Below, one piece after another: positions 16,201-28,200 of a stretch of 64,000 nt of DNA; positions within the stretch are counted from its first letter, which is position 1, and every line of letters begins with the position of its first letter. The notes beneath the pieces are model-generated. The model did no database searches, was not told the origin of the DNA, and saw only the letters and a program-made list of their open reading frames with translations. The DNA is taken from NCBI RefSeq assembly GCF_964204645.1, contig NC_134033.1, positions 14,882,155 through 14,946,154 on the forward strand, written 5' to 3'. This DNA comes from Tubulanus polymorphus. Taxonomy: Eukaryota > Nemertea > Palaeonemertea > Tubulaniformes > Tubulanidae. The position numbers and the translations under genes are program-made.

Positions 16201-19200
16201 ACAAGAGTTTAATGAGGTCCAGGTTGCTGAGTCAACTCAGTGAAAATGAGTTAATTTCAACTCAAAGTTAACTCGAAATGGTAACTATTGAACAGGCGCA
16301 GGTACATTAGTCGATGCTGAGATTAAGACCAGTTGAATGGTAGAGACTTAAGTCCTAAAGTGATCTTGAATCTGAAGACTGGTCTTATTAGATTGGCTAT
16401 AGTACTAGAAGATGAGCTTAGACTGGTCTTAAGTTGTTAGATTGGTTTTAGAGCCAAATTGAGCTTAGACTGGTCTTAAGTTGTTAGATTGGTTTTAGAG
16501 CCAAATTGAGCTTAGACTGGTCTTAAGTTGTTAGATTGGTTATAGAGCCAAAATGAGCTTAGACTGGTCTCAAGTTGTTCGATTGGCTATAGAACCAAAA
16601 TGAGCTTATACTGGTCTTCAGTTGTTAGATTGGTTTTAGAGCCAAATTGAGCTTAGACTGGTCTTAAGTTGTTAGATTGGTTTTAGAGCCAAATTGAGCT
16701 TAGACTGGTCTTAAGTTGTTAGATTGGTTATAGAGCCAAAATGAGCTTAGACTGGTCTCAAGTTGTTCGATTGGCTATAGAACCAAAATGAGCTTATACT
16801 GGTCTTCAGTTGTTCGATTGGCTATAGAACCAAAATGAGCTTATACTGGTCTTAAGTTGTAAGATTGGCTATAGAACCAAATTGAGCTTAGACTGGTCTT
16901 AAGTTGTTAGATTGGCTATAGAACCAAATTGAGCTTAGACTAGTCTTAAGTTGTTAGATTGGCTATAGAACCAAATTGAGCTTAGACTGGTCTTCAGCTG
17001 TTAGTTTGGCAGAACTAAGTTGGTCTGAGACTTATATTTAAGATGACATTTTTCACGACTGTGCGACCAGGCTCAAGTCTCATTCAGCCTCGCTTGCCAG
17101 AAGCTCGTGCAGCAGCTGTCGTACTGGTTGAATCTACGGAGGTCCCTGTAGCTGTAAATAGTGATTGATCACTCGGATACTGCTGCCCTTATCTCATCAT
17201 TCTAGTCACAGACTCATACTCCAGGCCACACACACACACAGTTCGATCAGAATACAACGCCATCACCCGCGTAATAAATCAATCTGTTTAATTTCCTGAA
17301 GCAGTCGGTTTAAAACCAAGCTTCAGTAGAACTAGAGATTACAGATAGATAAACCTCGTGCCTGCAATCTATGTCGCCTGAGGAGAGACAGTAGTAAAAT
17401 GTCCACCATATGTCACTAGTCACAACTCTTCATATGAACACATGTTCAAATTACTATTTCTATTCTTTAACAGCCTCTCTTCTCAATCTGCCTCCATTCA
17501 CGTCGGGCCCTAATTTTCCAGGGCCTGATTTCATTAACGGGTAAAGTTAACCCTAGAGAGTGAATCCTTAATCAATCGCTGGGTTCATGGACCGGGTATC
17601 TGAGGTAACCCTAGGGGTAAATTCTTATTCCGGCGTGGTGGGACCGGGTATCAAAGTTACCTGGGTCCGGTTCCACGGTCGTGTGTTAAAGAGTTAACTC
17701 TGAGTTAAAATCAGCTCAATTTTAATGAGTTAACTCTGAGTCAAATCTTAACTCGCAACTGTGGAACTGGATCCTGTAGTGGTAAATCCTCAACCTTGGC
17801 GACAACCACCATAGTTATAATGAGAAACTATTGTGATAACTAATTTTAAGATGTTTCCAGGTGTTATTTTGCAACCCACATCTATCAAACTGCCCCAGAT
17901 CGCTAGTCCACTCTTCTACTGTCTAATAACAGCCTACGCTCAGCCTGCCCCCAGCCCACCCCTTGTACTGCCCGAAATTATTTACTCATCTCGATTTATT
18001 CTGTTTTTTAGAGACATTTCTTCCGTAATTTCGGAGCGATTATAACGTTTGCCTTTCTCGGTACAGCGATGTCGTGTTTCATTGTCGGGTAAATATTGAG
18101 ATACTCTAAAAACTGTGTAGGCCTACGTGTGAAATATTGATAATCTACCTACGTGTGAGATATCGATACAATCTGCGGAATATCGATACTACCTGAACAC
18201 ACAGTGAAATATCACTAGTCTATTCTCAATCACTGTTCTATAATTGTTATGATTTATTCGATATTTCAGCGCGATATGTTTCGGTATAACGCGATTGATG
18301 CCCGGATTGGGTCTGAAGTTCACCGACTGTCTGTTTTTCGGGGCTCTCATTTCGGCCACTGACCCCGGTGAGTTACGTAGTTCCCTGGTTGACATTTCAG
18401 CCTCTGTTTCTATCTGTCTTCTACATGTTTTACAGTTTGATTATTATTATTATTATTATTTTCTAACGAACAGTAACTGTACTGGCTATATTCCATGATC
18501 TCGGTGTCGATGTCACATTATACGCTCTTATATTCGGTGAAAGCGTTCTCAATGATGCTGTAGCTATTGTATTATCGCAGTAAGTAACCAACGACCCTCC
18601 CATCCTGCACCCATCATGACCTGCATGACCTCTTCAACCTCATAACTGGATCCCTCCATCCCCTTACTGGACCGATCAACGTCCTTACTGCACTCTCCCC
18701 TTTTTGCCCAATTGCCCTCTATCTGAGTAGCCTAGTAGAATATCAGGAGCCAGGGGCCTGTTGCATAGTCATAGCTTAGACTTAAGACAGGTCTAAGACC
18801 AACTTAGTTTTATAGCCAATCTAACAACTTAAGACTGGTCTTAAGATTTAAGACCACTTTTTGACTTAAGTCACGACTGTGCAACTGGCCCCAGTTGCTC
18901 AAAAGTTGGTTAAAGATAACTGGTAGATAAATGCAATGGTAACAATGAACTTTGAATGGTCACTGTGTCCAGCTATCCACTCGAACCAACTCTTAGAGCA
19001 ACTGACCCCTGGAGTCTGTTGCTGAAAATATGGTTATAATTAATTTGTAGAAAAATTCCATGCTCATAATGCAATTTCAGTAAGCGCTATGGCATTTATT
19101 TATTTACTAGCGAACTTGGGCGTGCTTTTGAATATCTGCAGCCCCTGCATTGTTTCACAGTTGACCCGACCGAAACAATGATAGTTCATGTATTCTATTT

Positions 19201-22200
19201 CTAGGTCTATAGAGAAATACGCCGGTATGAACACCGGCGGTTTCGACGTCGAAGCGTTCTTCAAATCGATCGGCAGTTTTTGCGGTATATTCTTCGGTTC
19301 GTACGCGATCGGAACAGTGATGGGCTGCGTGACGTCGTTGATGACGAAATATACGCACGTCAGAGACTACCCGTTACTGGAGACTGCTTTATTCTTCCTC
19401 ATGTCGTATAGTACGTTTCAATGTGCGGAGGCTGCTGATATGACTGGTGAGTATTCAATCTCTCTCCTCACGTCTCAATTCATCTGTTCAGATTCTCGAT
19501 GCATCTATTTATACCATGGTCCATCGTTGTGCGGCCCCTGGACCCAATCAGACATTCATTCTTCCTATTTGTGATCGTCTTCACCTAATAAACGCGAAAA
19601 AATCCCACAATTAATTCAGCCAAAACGAGAAACTTGAAATAGAAGAGCATTATATCAAGAGTATGTCGCTTAATGGTCAAAACTTCTTCAAACACAGAAC
19701 TTTGAACTTTGATATCAGACATTTTATCAGCACACTTTCATAAACTGATCATCCACACTTCACATGTGTTTAGCACTTCACCTGAGAAATTTTTTATCGA
19801 ACTACCAGACATAAGACATTTTTTATCAGTGCACTTTCAAAAACTGATCATCCACACTTCATCCGAGGCATTTTTAATTGAAAATGAACTGGAGTAACAT
19901 GTATGAACACCATACATTCATTCTCATGTCGCGTTTCTCTAATTCTTGTGTGTGTATATTTGCAGGTATCGTAGCCGTCTTATTTTGTGGTATAACTCAA
20001 GCTCATTACACGTACAACAACCTGTCGGTCGAATCGAAAGGTCGCACGAAACAACTGTTCGAATTGTTGAATTTTTGTGCGGAGAATTTTGTGTTTTTGT
20101 ACATCGGAGTTTCAACGTTTACATTCCAAAAACATGTGTGGGACGCTGGATTCATATTCACGGCTTTCGTATCCTTTCAGTTATCATTAACGATTAATTT
20201 TCTTGAAAAGCCCAGTGCCTGTAGTGCTTTACCTAGTCCGATTTAAATCTAGTCCTTCAATCCATTTGTTCATCAAAGCTTTTAATTAAACTCATTTTAG
20301 TTATCTCTGTTCTCCTTTTATATATGATATAAAGCCAATGAGCATATTTATATGGATTTTAGGCTGCATAAGTTATTATTATTATTATTATTATTATTGA
20401 TTATTTCTATTCCCATTCATTTTCTCTCCTCTCTCACTCTTTCCGTTACAAACCTTAACATATCGTTTCAGCTTGCTATTATTATAGCGCGTGCTATGAT
20501 GATTTACCCTCTTTCATTCTTTCTCAATCTCGGCAGAACGAATAAAATCAAAATGAACTTTCAACATATGATGGTGTTCGCCGGTAAGTAAAAGCCTCCT
20601 GCCTCTGCAACCCTAGAACCTCCTAGGAGCTGGTTGCGAAGTTAATATTTCTCAGATTAGTTTCTAAAGATACCTTGTTAAAGATAATTTGCTTATTATG
20701 CCGAACCATAGACTTAGTACTTTTGAGAAACAATCTTTCACATTTCTTGCTCCCTTCATTTGGAATGCTCTACCCAAAAACATTTGTCATGAACCCGATA
20801 TCGGAAAATTCAATGAAAAGCTCCTAAAAACATACCTGTTTAGGCTAAAAAAATTGATACCTTGTTTCTCCGCTCTGCTGAGCTTAAATGTTGACCCGGC
20901 CGGCCGCCTATCTGCCTATCTACATTACTTTTTTTTAAATCGTGATCAATTTTACCATAACAGACCCGGCCGCTATAGAAATGAACTGTTTACAAATTTT
21001 ATCATATTTTACAAAAATGACCCGGCCGCTGCGGAGAAACAAGGTATCATTTTTGTTTAGCCTTATTCCACTGGATTACTATAAAGCGTCTTTGAACATT
21101 GAATCAGTTAAATTGGCGCTATATAAATACTTTAATCAATTTAACCAACAATTTTTTGTGAAACCGTACTCAGTTCATTTTGCTGATTTAAATTCGTAGG
21201 ATTACGCGGAGCTATCGCGTTCGCGTTAGCGATCAGAAACACCGCCTCCGATCAGCGCAGACTGATGTTCTCTACGACGCTAGTCATCGTCATAGCGACG
21301 GTTGTCATGTGCGGCGGCGTTGTAACGTCGATGTTACAATGGTTAAAAATAAGGTAAGCACTAAACACCAGCTCCATCTATTATTCTACAAGTAAATTAA
21401 ACGTTTTAGAGCTGATAGTTTTATACTATAGCACTGGCATTCTACCCGTGGCACGGATTTAAACGTGATGGCATCGAGACTCGCCACGGTACGAAACCCT
21501 GCCACACTAGACCAGGTGTGCAGTTACATGTGCAGCTTTGATGATGTCATTATTAGCCAATCAGAAATCCCGCTTTATTTTATCCCAGGTTTTTCTATCG
21601 ATAGTTTATCCCTGAAATCTACCTCAGCGATTATACAGCAGGCAATCTGATATTTCCAGAATTTTGCCATTGAAGCAATCATATAACGAGCAACCTGATT
21701 GTTTCTGCAAGTTCTGCACACCCAGTCTTACTGTGAGTGTAGCGATGCCATCAGGTTCGAATCCCTGCAGGGAGATGCACAGTGCTGGAGATTATTTGAA
21801 TCACCACCCCAGTGAAGTAGTGTATTAACAGGCATATTTTTGGTCTATAAACCTGAAGTGCGTTGTATCATCAATTAGTAATATTTCACAATGTTTGACG
21901 TGTGCTGCCATCTTTCAATAGATTACAACTGATTAATAATAAGATGGATACACCGCACCGCGGGGTTGGATAATTTAGGGTACATGTACTGAAAGGGTTG
22001 ATTTCAGAATTTCAGTATATTTATATTGATATATCGATATTTTAGAGTCGGGGTTGAAGAAGAAGTCGATGCACAGAATTTCGAAGCCGTGCGAACTGTA
22101 AGTATTCAAACCCGCACCATTCGCAGCCCCACCTAGTTCACAAACACTGTACTAAACTCGAGGACACAGCTCCACAGTTCTCAATTAGAGTTTTACTTCA

Positions 22201-25200
22201 GAATTGCCGGTAACTATCGGTAATTAGAAATAGCTGGTATTAGCTCCTCGTGAAATCTTACAATTGTGGAACTGAGTCCGGAAAATGTATGCTAGAATAT
22301 TCCGTATAGAAACACATTGTGTTATTATTCATTATTCAATTGGCTTAGGATTTTACTAGCAATTTGGACTTCTCTTTTAGGGGTCAGGCAAACCTTTATA
22401 CCTTGTACCTTATAGTCTATAGTCCAGTAAGGGTAGAGTTTTAAGGGATTTGGGACGGCAGGGCAGTTAAATAGAGGCCAAGCGAGCATAACTGAGGAAT
22501 CTTTGAAGGCTGAGGATCAGTGTGGGGATGTAGAGAAGCTGGGAGTCGATCAAGAGAGGGGAGCATAAGTGTGGGGATCTAGAGATATCTGCTGGGGATG
22601 ATAAATACGGGGATCTAGAGATATCTGCTGGGGATGATGAATGTGGGGATCTAGAGATATCTGCTGGGGATGATAAATACGGGGATCTAGAGATATCTGC
22701 TGGGGATGATGAATGCGGGGATCTAGAGATATCTGCTGGGGATGATAAATACGGGGATCTAGAGATATCTGCTGGGGATGATAAATACGGGGATCTAGAG
22801 ATATCTGCTGGGGATGATGAATTCGGGGATCTAGAGATATCTGCTGGGGATGATAAATACGGGGATCTAGAGATATCTGCTGGGGATGATGAATACGGGG
22901 ATCTAGAGATATCTGCTGGGGATGATAAATACGGGGATCTAGAGATATGTGCTGGGGATGATAAATACGGGGATCTAGAGATATCTGCTGGGGATGATGA
23001 ATGCGGGGATCTAAAGAGGTCTGCTGGGGATGATACGGGGGGTGAATGGGGTTTATGAGATCCTGTAAACTAATGATTGTATACATTGGTGTCGCTGACA
23101 GGCAATGGTTCAACAAAGACGCTACAATTCGATGGATGAATCATGCGATAATCCACGATCGATTCAGGTCTATTCATCTATCTATATACATATCGCATTG
23201 TTGACATTGTTTATTTGCTCATATAAGCTTGCCAACGATAACGAACACGTTACTTATTAATCCCGGTTTTATTCGCAACTGCTGCTTGTTTTTAATTGTT
23301 ACGTCTGCGATATTCGATTGGATGCAACTCTTTGCGATTCCCGGGAACCCCGTCTCGGTTTGAAGCATGTCTCCTCTTTATAGTTAGTTATAGACACCAC
23401 ACGCAGCAGTGCTGTTTAGAATGGAACACCATCACTGCAGAAATCATGATCGAAATAATCGAAAAATTTGCTATAATTCAGTATCAGCAGCAATGGCGTT
23501 CCGTAGTTAGCTGTTATACGCACCACCAGCTATGTTCCCCTCCACTAAATACCTCTATTACCCGCCCTCTAGTGCACAGACTGTGAACTATTATCCTAAA
23601 ATGTTGATGTATAAATGTCTCTTGATCCTTGTATCGGAACCTATCCAGGTTTGATCCCGTGTCGGTACGTTCCTGTTGGGTTAGGTATCCCGCGCACGTC
23701 ACAGTCACGCACCGGTGCCTTAGGGTATTCATACATTAGCTGTCTAGGAGGGGGGTTTTGTACAGTTCCTGTCAGGGAGGAGTCACTGGTACCTGTGAGG
23801 GAGGGGGATCTTACACTGTAGAGGGAGTACAGGTTTGCACCAGTTATTTTCCCTATAACTCCTTGATTCCTTGAAAACTCCTTCTAAACAAAAAGTACTT
23901 TTCAAGGTCCTTGAATTTGAGCAAAGTATCCGAAAGTCTGTGGAAACTCCTTGAATTTTGAGAAATTGGCAATCAGAATATTTTTAGGTTTTAGGCCTAG
24001 TTGCACACACAGATTCTACCAAAATAAGTACCGATTTAGGAGGAGTCACCAGTAATTGAGATATGAAAGTGATGCATACACTTCTTAAAATTTGAAATTT
24101 TCTGCTTGAAAACTCCTTGAATTTTGGAATGACTCATCTGTAGGAACCCTATTATAATAAGTATAAACTGTAATGATGATAATAATGATGATGATGATGA
24201 TGATGATATTCTTGTATAGTTTGAAGTGAATACTACGTCTGCCTCACAACGATCGACGTCGTCGTTATGCTGTTTATTTAAACGTGAATATTCGTCAGTA
24301 TCGGTTATATTGCCCACTACTGGCTCGACGCCGGTAAGACTGACAGACGGACGGAGAGATAGAATGGTTATTCTTCTCGCTGGTCTTATCTATATATATT
24401 TATTAAACACATTTGGGGGCTAGTGGAATTATTGTTGAATGTTTCATCTTCTTAATCTAAATCTAAAGATGTGTCGATCTCTACTTTTTCTTTCAATGGT
24501 TTAAGCTTTTCACACTAGATATGGTCAGTTAAGTCCAGATCACAGTATCGTGTCAACTGGTCAGTATAGTGACCTATATAATTAATCAATATAGAGCGAC
24601 TTGTAAAGACCAGGTGGTGGTCAGTATGGTAGCCTGTAATGACCGGTTGGTGGTCAGTATGGTAGCCTGTAATGACCAGTCATTGGTCAGTATGGTAGCC
24701 TGTAATGACCAGTTGGTGGTCAGTATGGTAGCCTATAATGACCAGACAGTGGTCAGTATGGTAGCCTGTAATGACCAGTTGGTGGTCAGTATGGTAGCCT
24801 GTAATGACCAATTGGTGGTCAGTATGGTAGCCTATAATGACCAGACAGTGGTCAGTATGGTAGCCTGTAATGACCAGACAGTGGTCAGTATGGTAGCCTG
24901 TAATGACCAGTCATTGGGCAGTATGGTAGCCTGTAATGATTGCGGTGTAGTATATATATATGATTATTAAGGATTGTGCTCTGGTGTTATTGCGTTTGTT
25001 TATTTATTTTGCGTCTATAAATCTATTATTAAAACTGTCTCTGTTTTTCACAGCTGATTAATCAAGACACCGGCTTTGCTAACGATAGTATGCAACTTAC
25101 TGAATTTCCTCAGGTATTAAATAAAAAAACAGAGGATTTTACAAACAAACATCTGTTCTACAGTTCACAGTTGTCGATCACTCAGTGCATCATGAGCATT

Positions 25201-28200
25201 TTTGGCCCCAGCATCTTGAAAAATAAGCCAATCATTTTATCCAAATAAATCGGGATTTACCTTTTCAGTCATGCTGTTTATGACATGATTATAAGTGGTC
25301 ATTCATTCACTGAAAATTATGAATTTATTCCAAGATGTCCTACTGCACACTATCACACCTGGTGGATCCTCACTTGCCTCAAGTGGAATCTCGATCGATG
25401 CAGTTGTCGACGTCCTACTGTACACTGTACACTGGCGACACCTGGTGGATCCTCACTTGCCTCAAGTGAAATTGTTGATTGCCACAGTAGTTGATGTCAA
25501 AACTGCACACTAGTAACACCTGGTGGATCCTCACTTGCCACAGTAAGCTGTGGAGTCGTCATGAGTTTCATAAAACTGTAGTTCAGTTGTTTGTTGATAG
25601 GTGGATTGATTATATCTAGTGTCTCGTAACTAGTTACATTATTGTAATTGTTTACATTGTATAACATTTTACTACAGTGTATTTATTAACAGTAGTGATT
25701 TTACATAGTTCTTTAGAGATGTCTGATCTGTTGTTAGATCCTAATACATTGTATTATTTTTCGGTTTGGTTTGGTTTATGCTTGGCATGTGTACATTTCT
25801 AGGTGTTAGGTGTTCGTCAATAATAAATCATCGAGATTATCGTCACATTGAAGAGCGATTATCGTTCTGCGAAGAGTAATGAACAATGAACATGTTTATA
25901 ATTACAGCATAGTCCTAGCGAACCGCGAGTGGAAATGCAACCCGCGTATGAGAAAGCCTGGTTAGTGAAATATTGGTACGCTTTCGATCACAAGTAAGTG
26001 TCTATCTAAACCCCACCCCATTCCTGTCATTCCAATGCGAACCCCGTCCTCCAGCTGTCGTTCTGACGAGAGCTTCTCCAGTCACTCAAATTAGAACCCC
26101 TTCCCTCCACATGTCACTCTAACAGGAAAGGTCCCCCTCCACCTGTCACATGGATGAGAGCCCCTCCCTCCACATGTCGCTCCAATGAGAGTCTCACCCT
26201 ACACATGTAACTCTGATGAGAGTCCCTCCCTTCAGTCACTCCAAGGAGGAAGTTCTGCCCTCTACCTCTCACTCCAATGAGATCCCCTCCCTCAACCTAT
26301 CAATCCAAAGGAGTGAGTCCCGCCCTCTAGCTGTCGCTTTGATTAGAGCCTAGCCCTCCACCTCTCACTCCAATGAGACCCCTCCCCAACGTATCACTCC
26401 AATGGGTCCCACCTCTTACCGTTAATATTTGATTTCTATTTCGACCGTTTGTTTACAGATTTTTGAAGCCTTTATTAACTCACAGTCGGCCGCTATTAGA
26501 AGAGTCGTTGCCTCGTTGCTGTCATCCGTTGGCACGGTTACTAACCACCGAACAACAGCTGTCTCAGGTACGCTGCTCGCATCTCGCATTTAGTTGTACG
26601 TCGTCTTGTGAGCGTATTGTGCCTTCTGAGTACCTGGCCGAAGGTCCAGAAATTTGAAATTTGTGTAAAGTCACATGCAGGCAAATATTGACAAGATTGA
26701 AAATGTTGTGGGGAAATCTTGCGATAGGCTGGATCCGGCAACTGGAAATTGTTGATCTGATTTTCTCCGACTGTGTGGATTTATTTACAGGATGATAAAG
26801 TACGCGAAGACAGCGACACGGATTTAATCATCGACGATAGTGAATTAACTATTTCTATAGAACACGTAAACACTGCTGCTGATACAGAAACACACCCAAA
26901 TAATACCGAGGTAAGGATCGACGACGTTGAAATACGACGAAGCAAAATACGACTTAAATACCGAATACATCGCAAAAATACGCAGTAATATCTTATAAAT
27001 ACTGTCTAACATCAACCTGATTATATATCACAATCAATAATGAACTATTGAGAAACTCCGGACCTGAACTCCGAGCCTGATTGGAATTTACTCGCCACAG
27101 GCTATCGGACTAGCTCTTAGAACAAACCCGGGTGTTAAACTGGGAAGAAGGATGGTCTGCTCCGTGTGGAGTATTGGGAGGTCTGCTCCATGTGCAGTAT
27201 TGGGAGGTCTGCTCCATGTGCAGTATTGGGAGGTCTGCTCCGTGTGGAGTATTGGGAGGTCTGCTCCATATGCAGTATTGGGAGGTCTGCTCCATGTGCA
27301 GTATTGGGAGGTCTGCACCGTGTGGAGTATTGGGAGGTCCGCTCCATGTGCAGTATTGGGAGGTCTGCTCCATGTGCAGTTTTGGGAGTTCCGCCCATGT
27401 GGAGTATTGGGAGGTCCGCTCCATGTGGAGCGAAGGGAGGTCTACTCCATGTGTAGTATTGGGAGGTTTGCTCCATGTGGTGGATTGAGAGTTCTGCTAT
27501 ATAAACCTTTCCCTATGCAATGTCAGGCGTTTTTCTGTGTTAACTGTTGTACGTCTAGTTGCATGATTCACTATAATTCGTTGTCGTTATTTTTTCCGAA
27601 TGGTTTTTGATTTCTATATTTTGCTTTCAATCTCATAAAGTCCTCCGGCGTACGAGGTCAGGAGGTGGTGCCCCCTAGTGATAGGAAACCGCAGGTGGAG
27701 GGTACCCCGCTATGGATTTAAGGTGTGTGCTTTATATGCATGTTGTTGTCTCTGACTGTTGTACCTTGCAATCTACTCCTGCGACCTCTGTTTTACTCAA
27801 AGCACCCCTTTCATGTCCGCATATATCTATCTAAACCGCTGTCCAGTTACTGACTCGAAACCGCAGTCCGGTTACTGACTCGAAACCGCAGTCCAGTTTC
27901 TGAGTAAATGGTAGTCTGGTTACTGACTATGCCATAGTCTGGATATTGTCAAAACCACAGGCAACTGACTGATTCATAGTCAGTGCAGGTACTGACTATA
28001 AAATCACAGTCCAGTTACTGACTAAACTGCAGTCCAGTTACTGACTAAACCACAGTCCAGTTACTGACTAAACCACAGTCCAGTTACTGACTAAACCGCA
28101 GTCCAGTTATTGACTAAACCGCAGTCCAGTTACTGACTAAACCACAGTCCAGTTACTGACTAAACCACAGTCCAGTTACTGACTAAACCACAGTCCAGTT

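Noticed and set aside
22550-23116. 188-codon minus-strand reading frame
   Set aside because: It is the 36 bp minisatellite read through; unit length is a multiple of 3, and it lies in an exchanger intron.
24569-24970. 133-codon frame repeating [10 protein letters not shown]
   Set aside because: 33 bp minisatellite in an intron, no independent start or splice context.
27088-27610. Several overlapping frames on both strands of up to 152 codons
   Set aside because: All arise from the 26 bp minisatellite; 26 is not a multiple of 3, so three frames stay open by chance of unit sequence.
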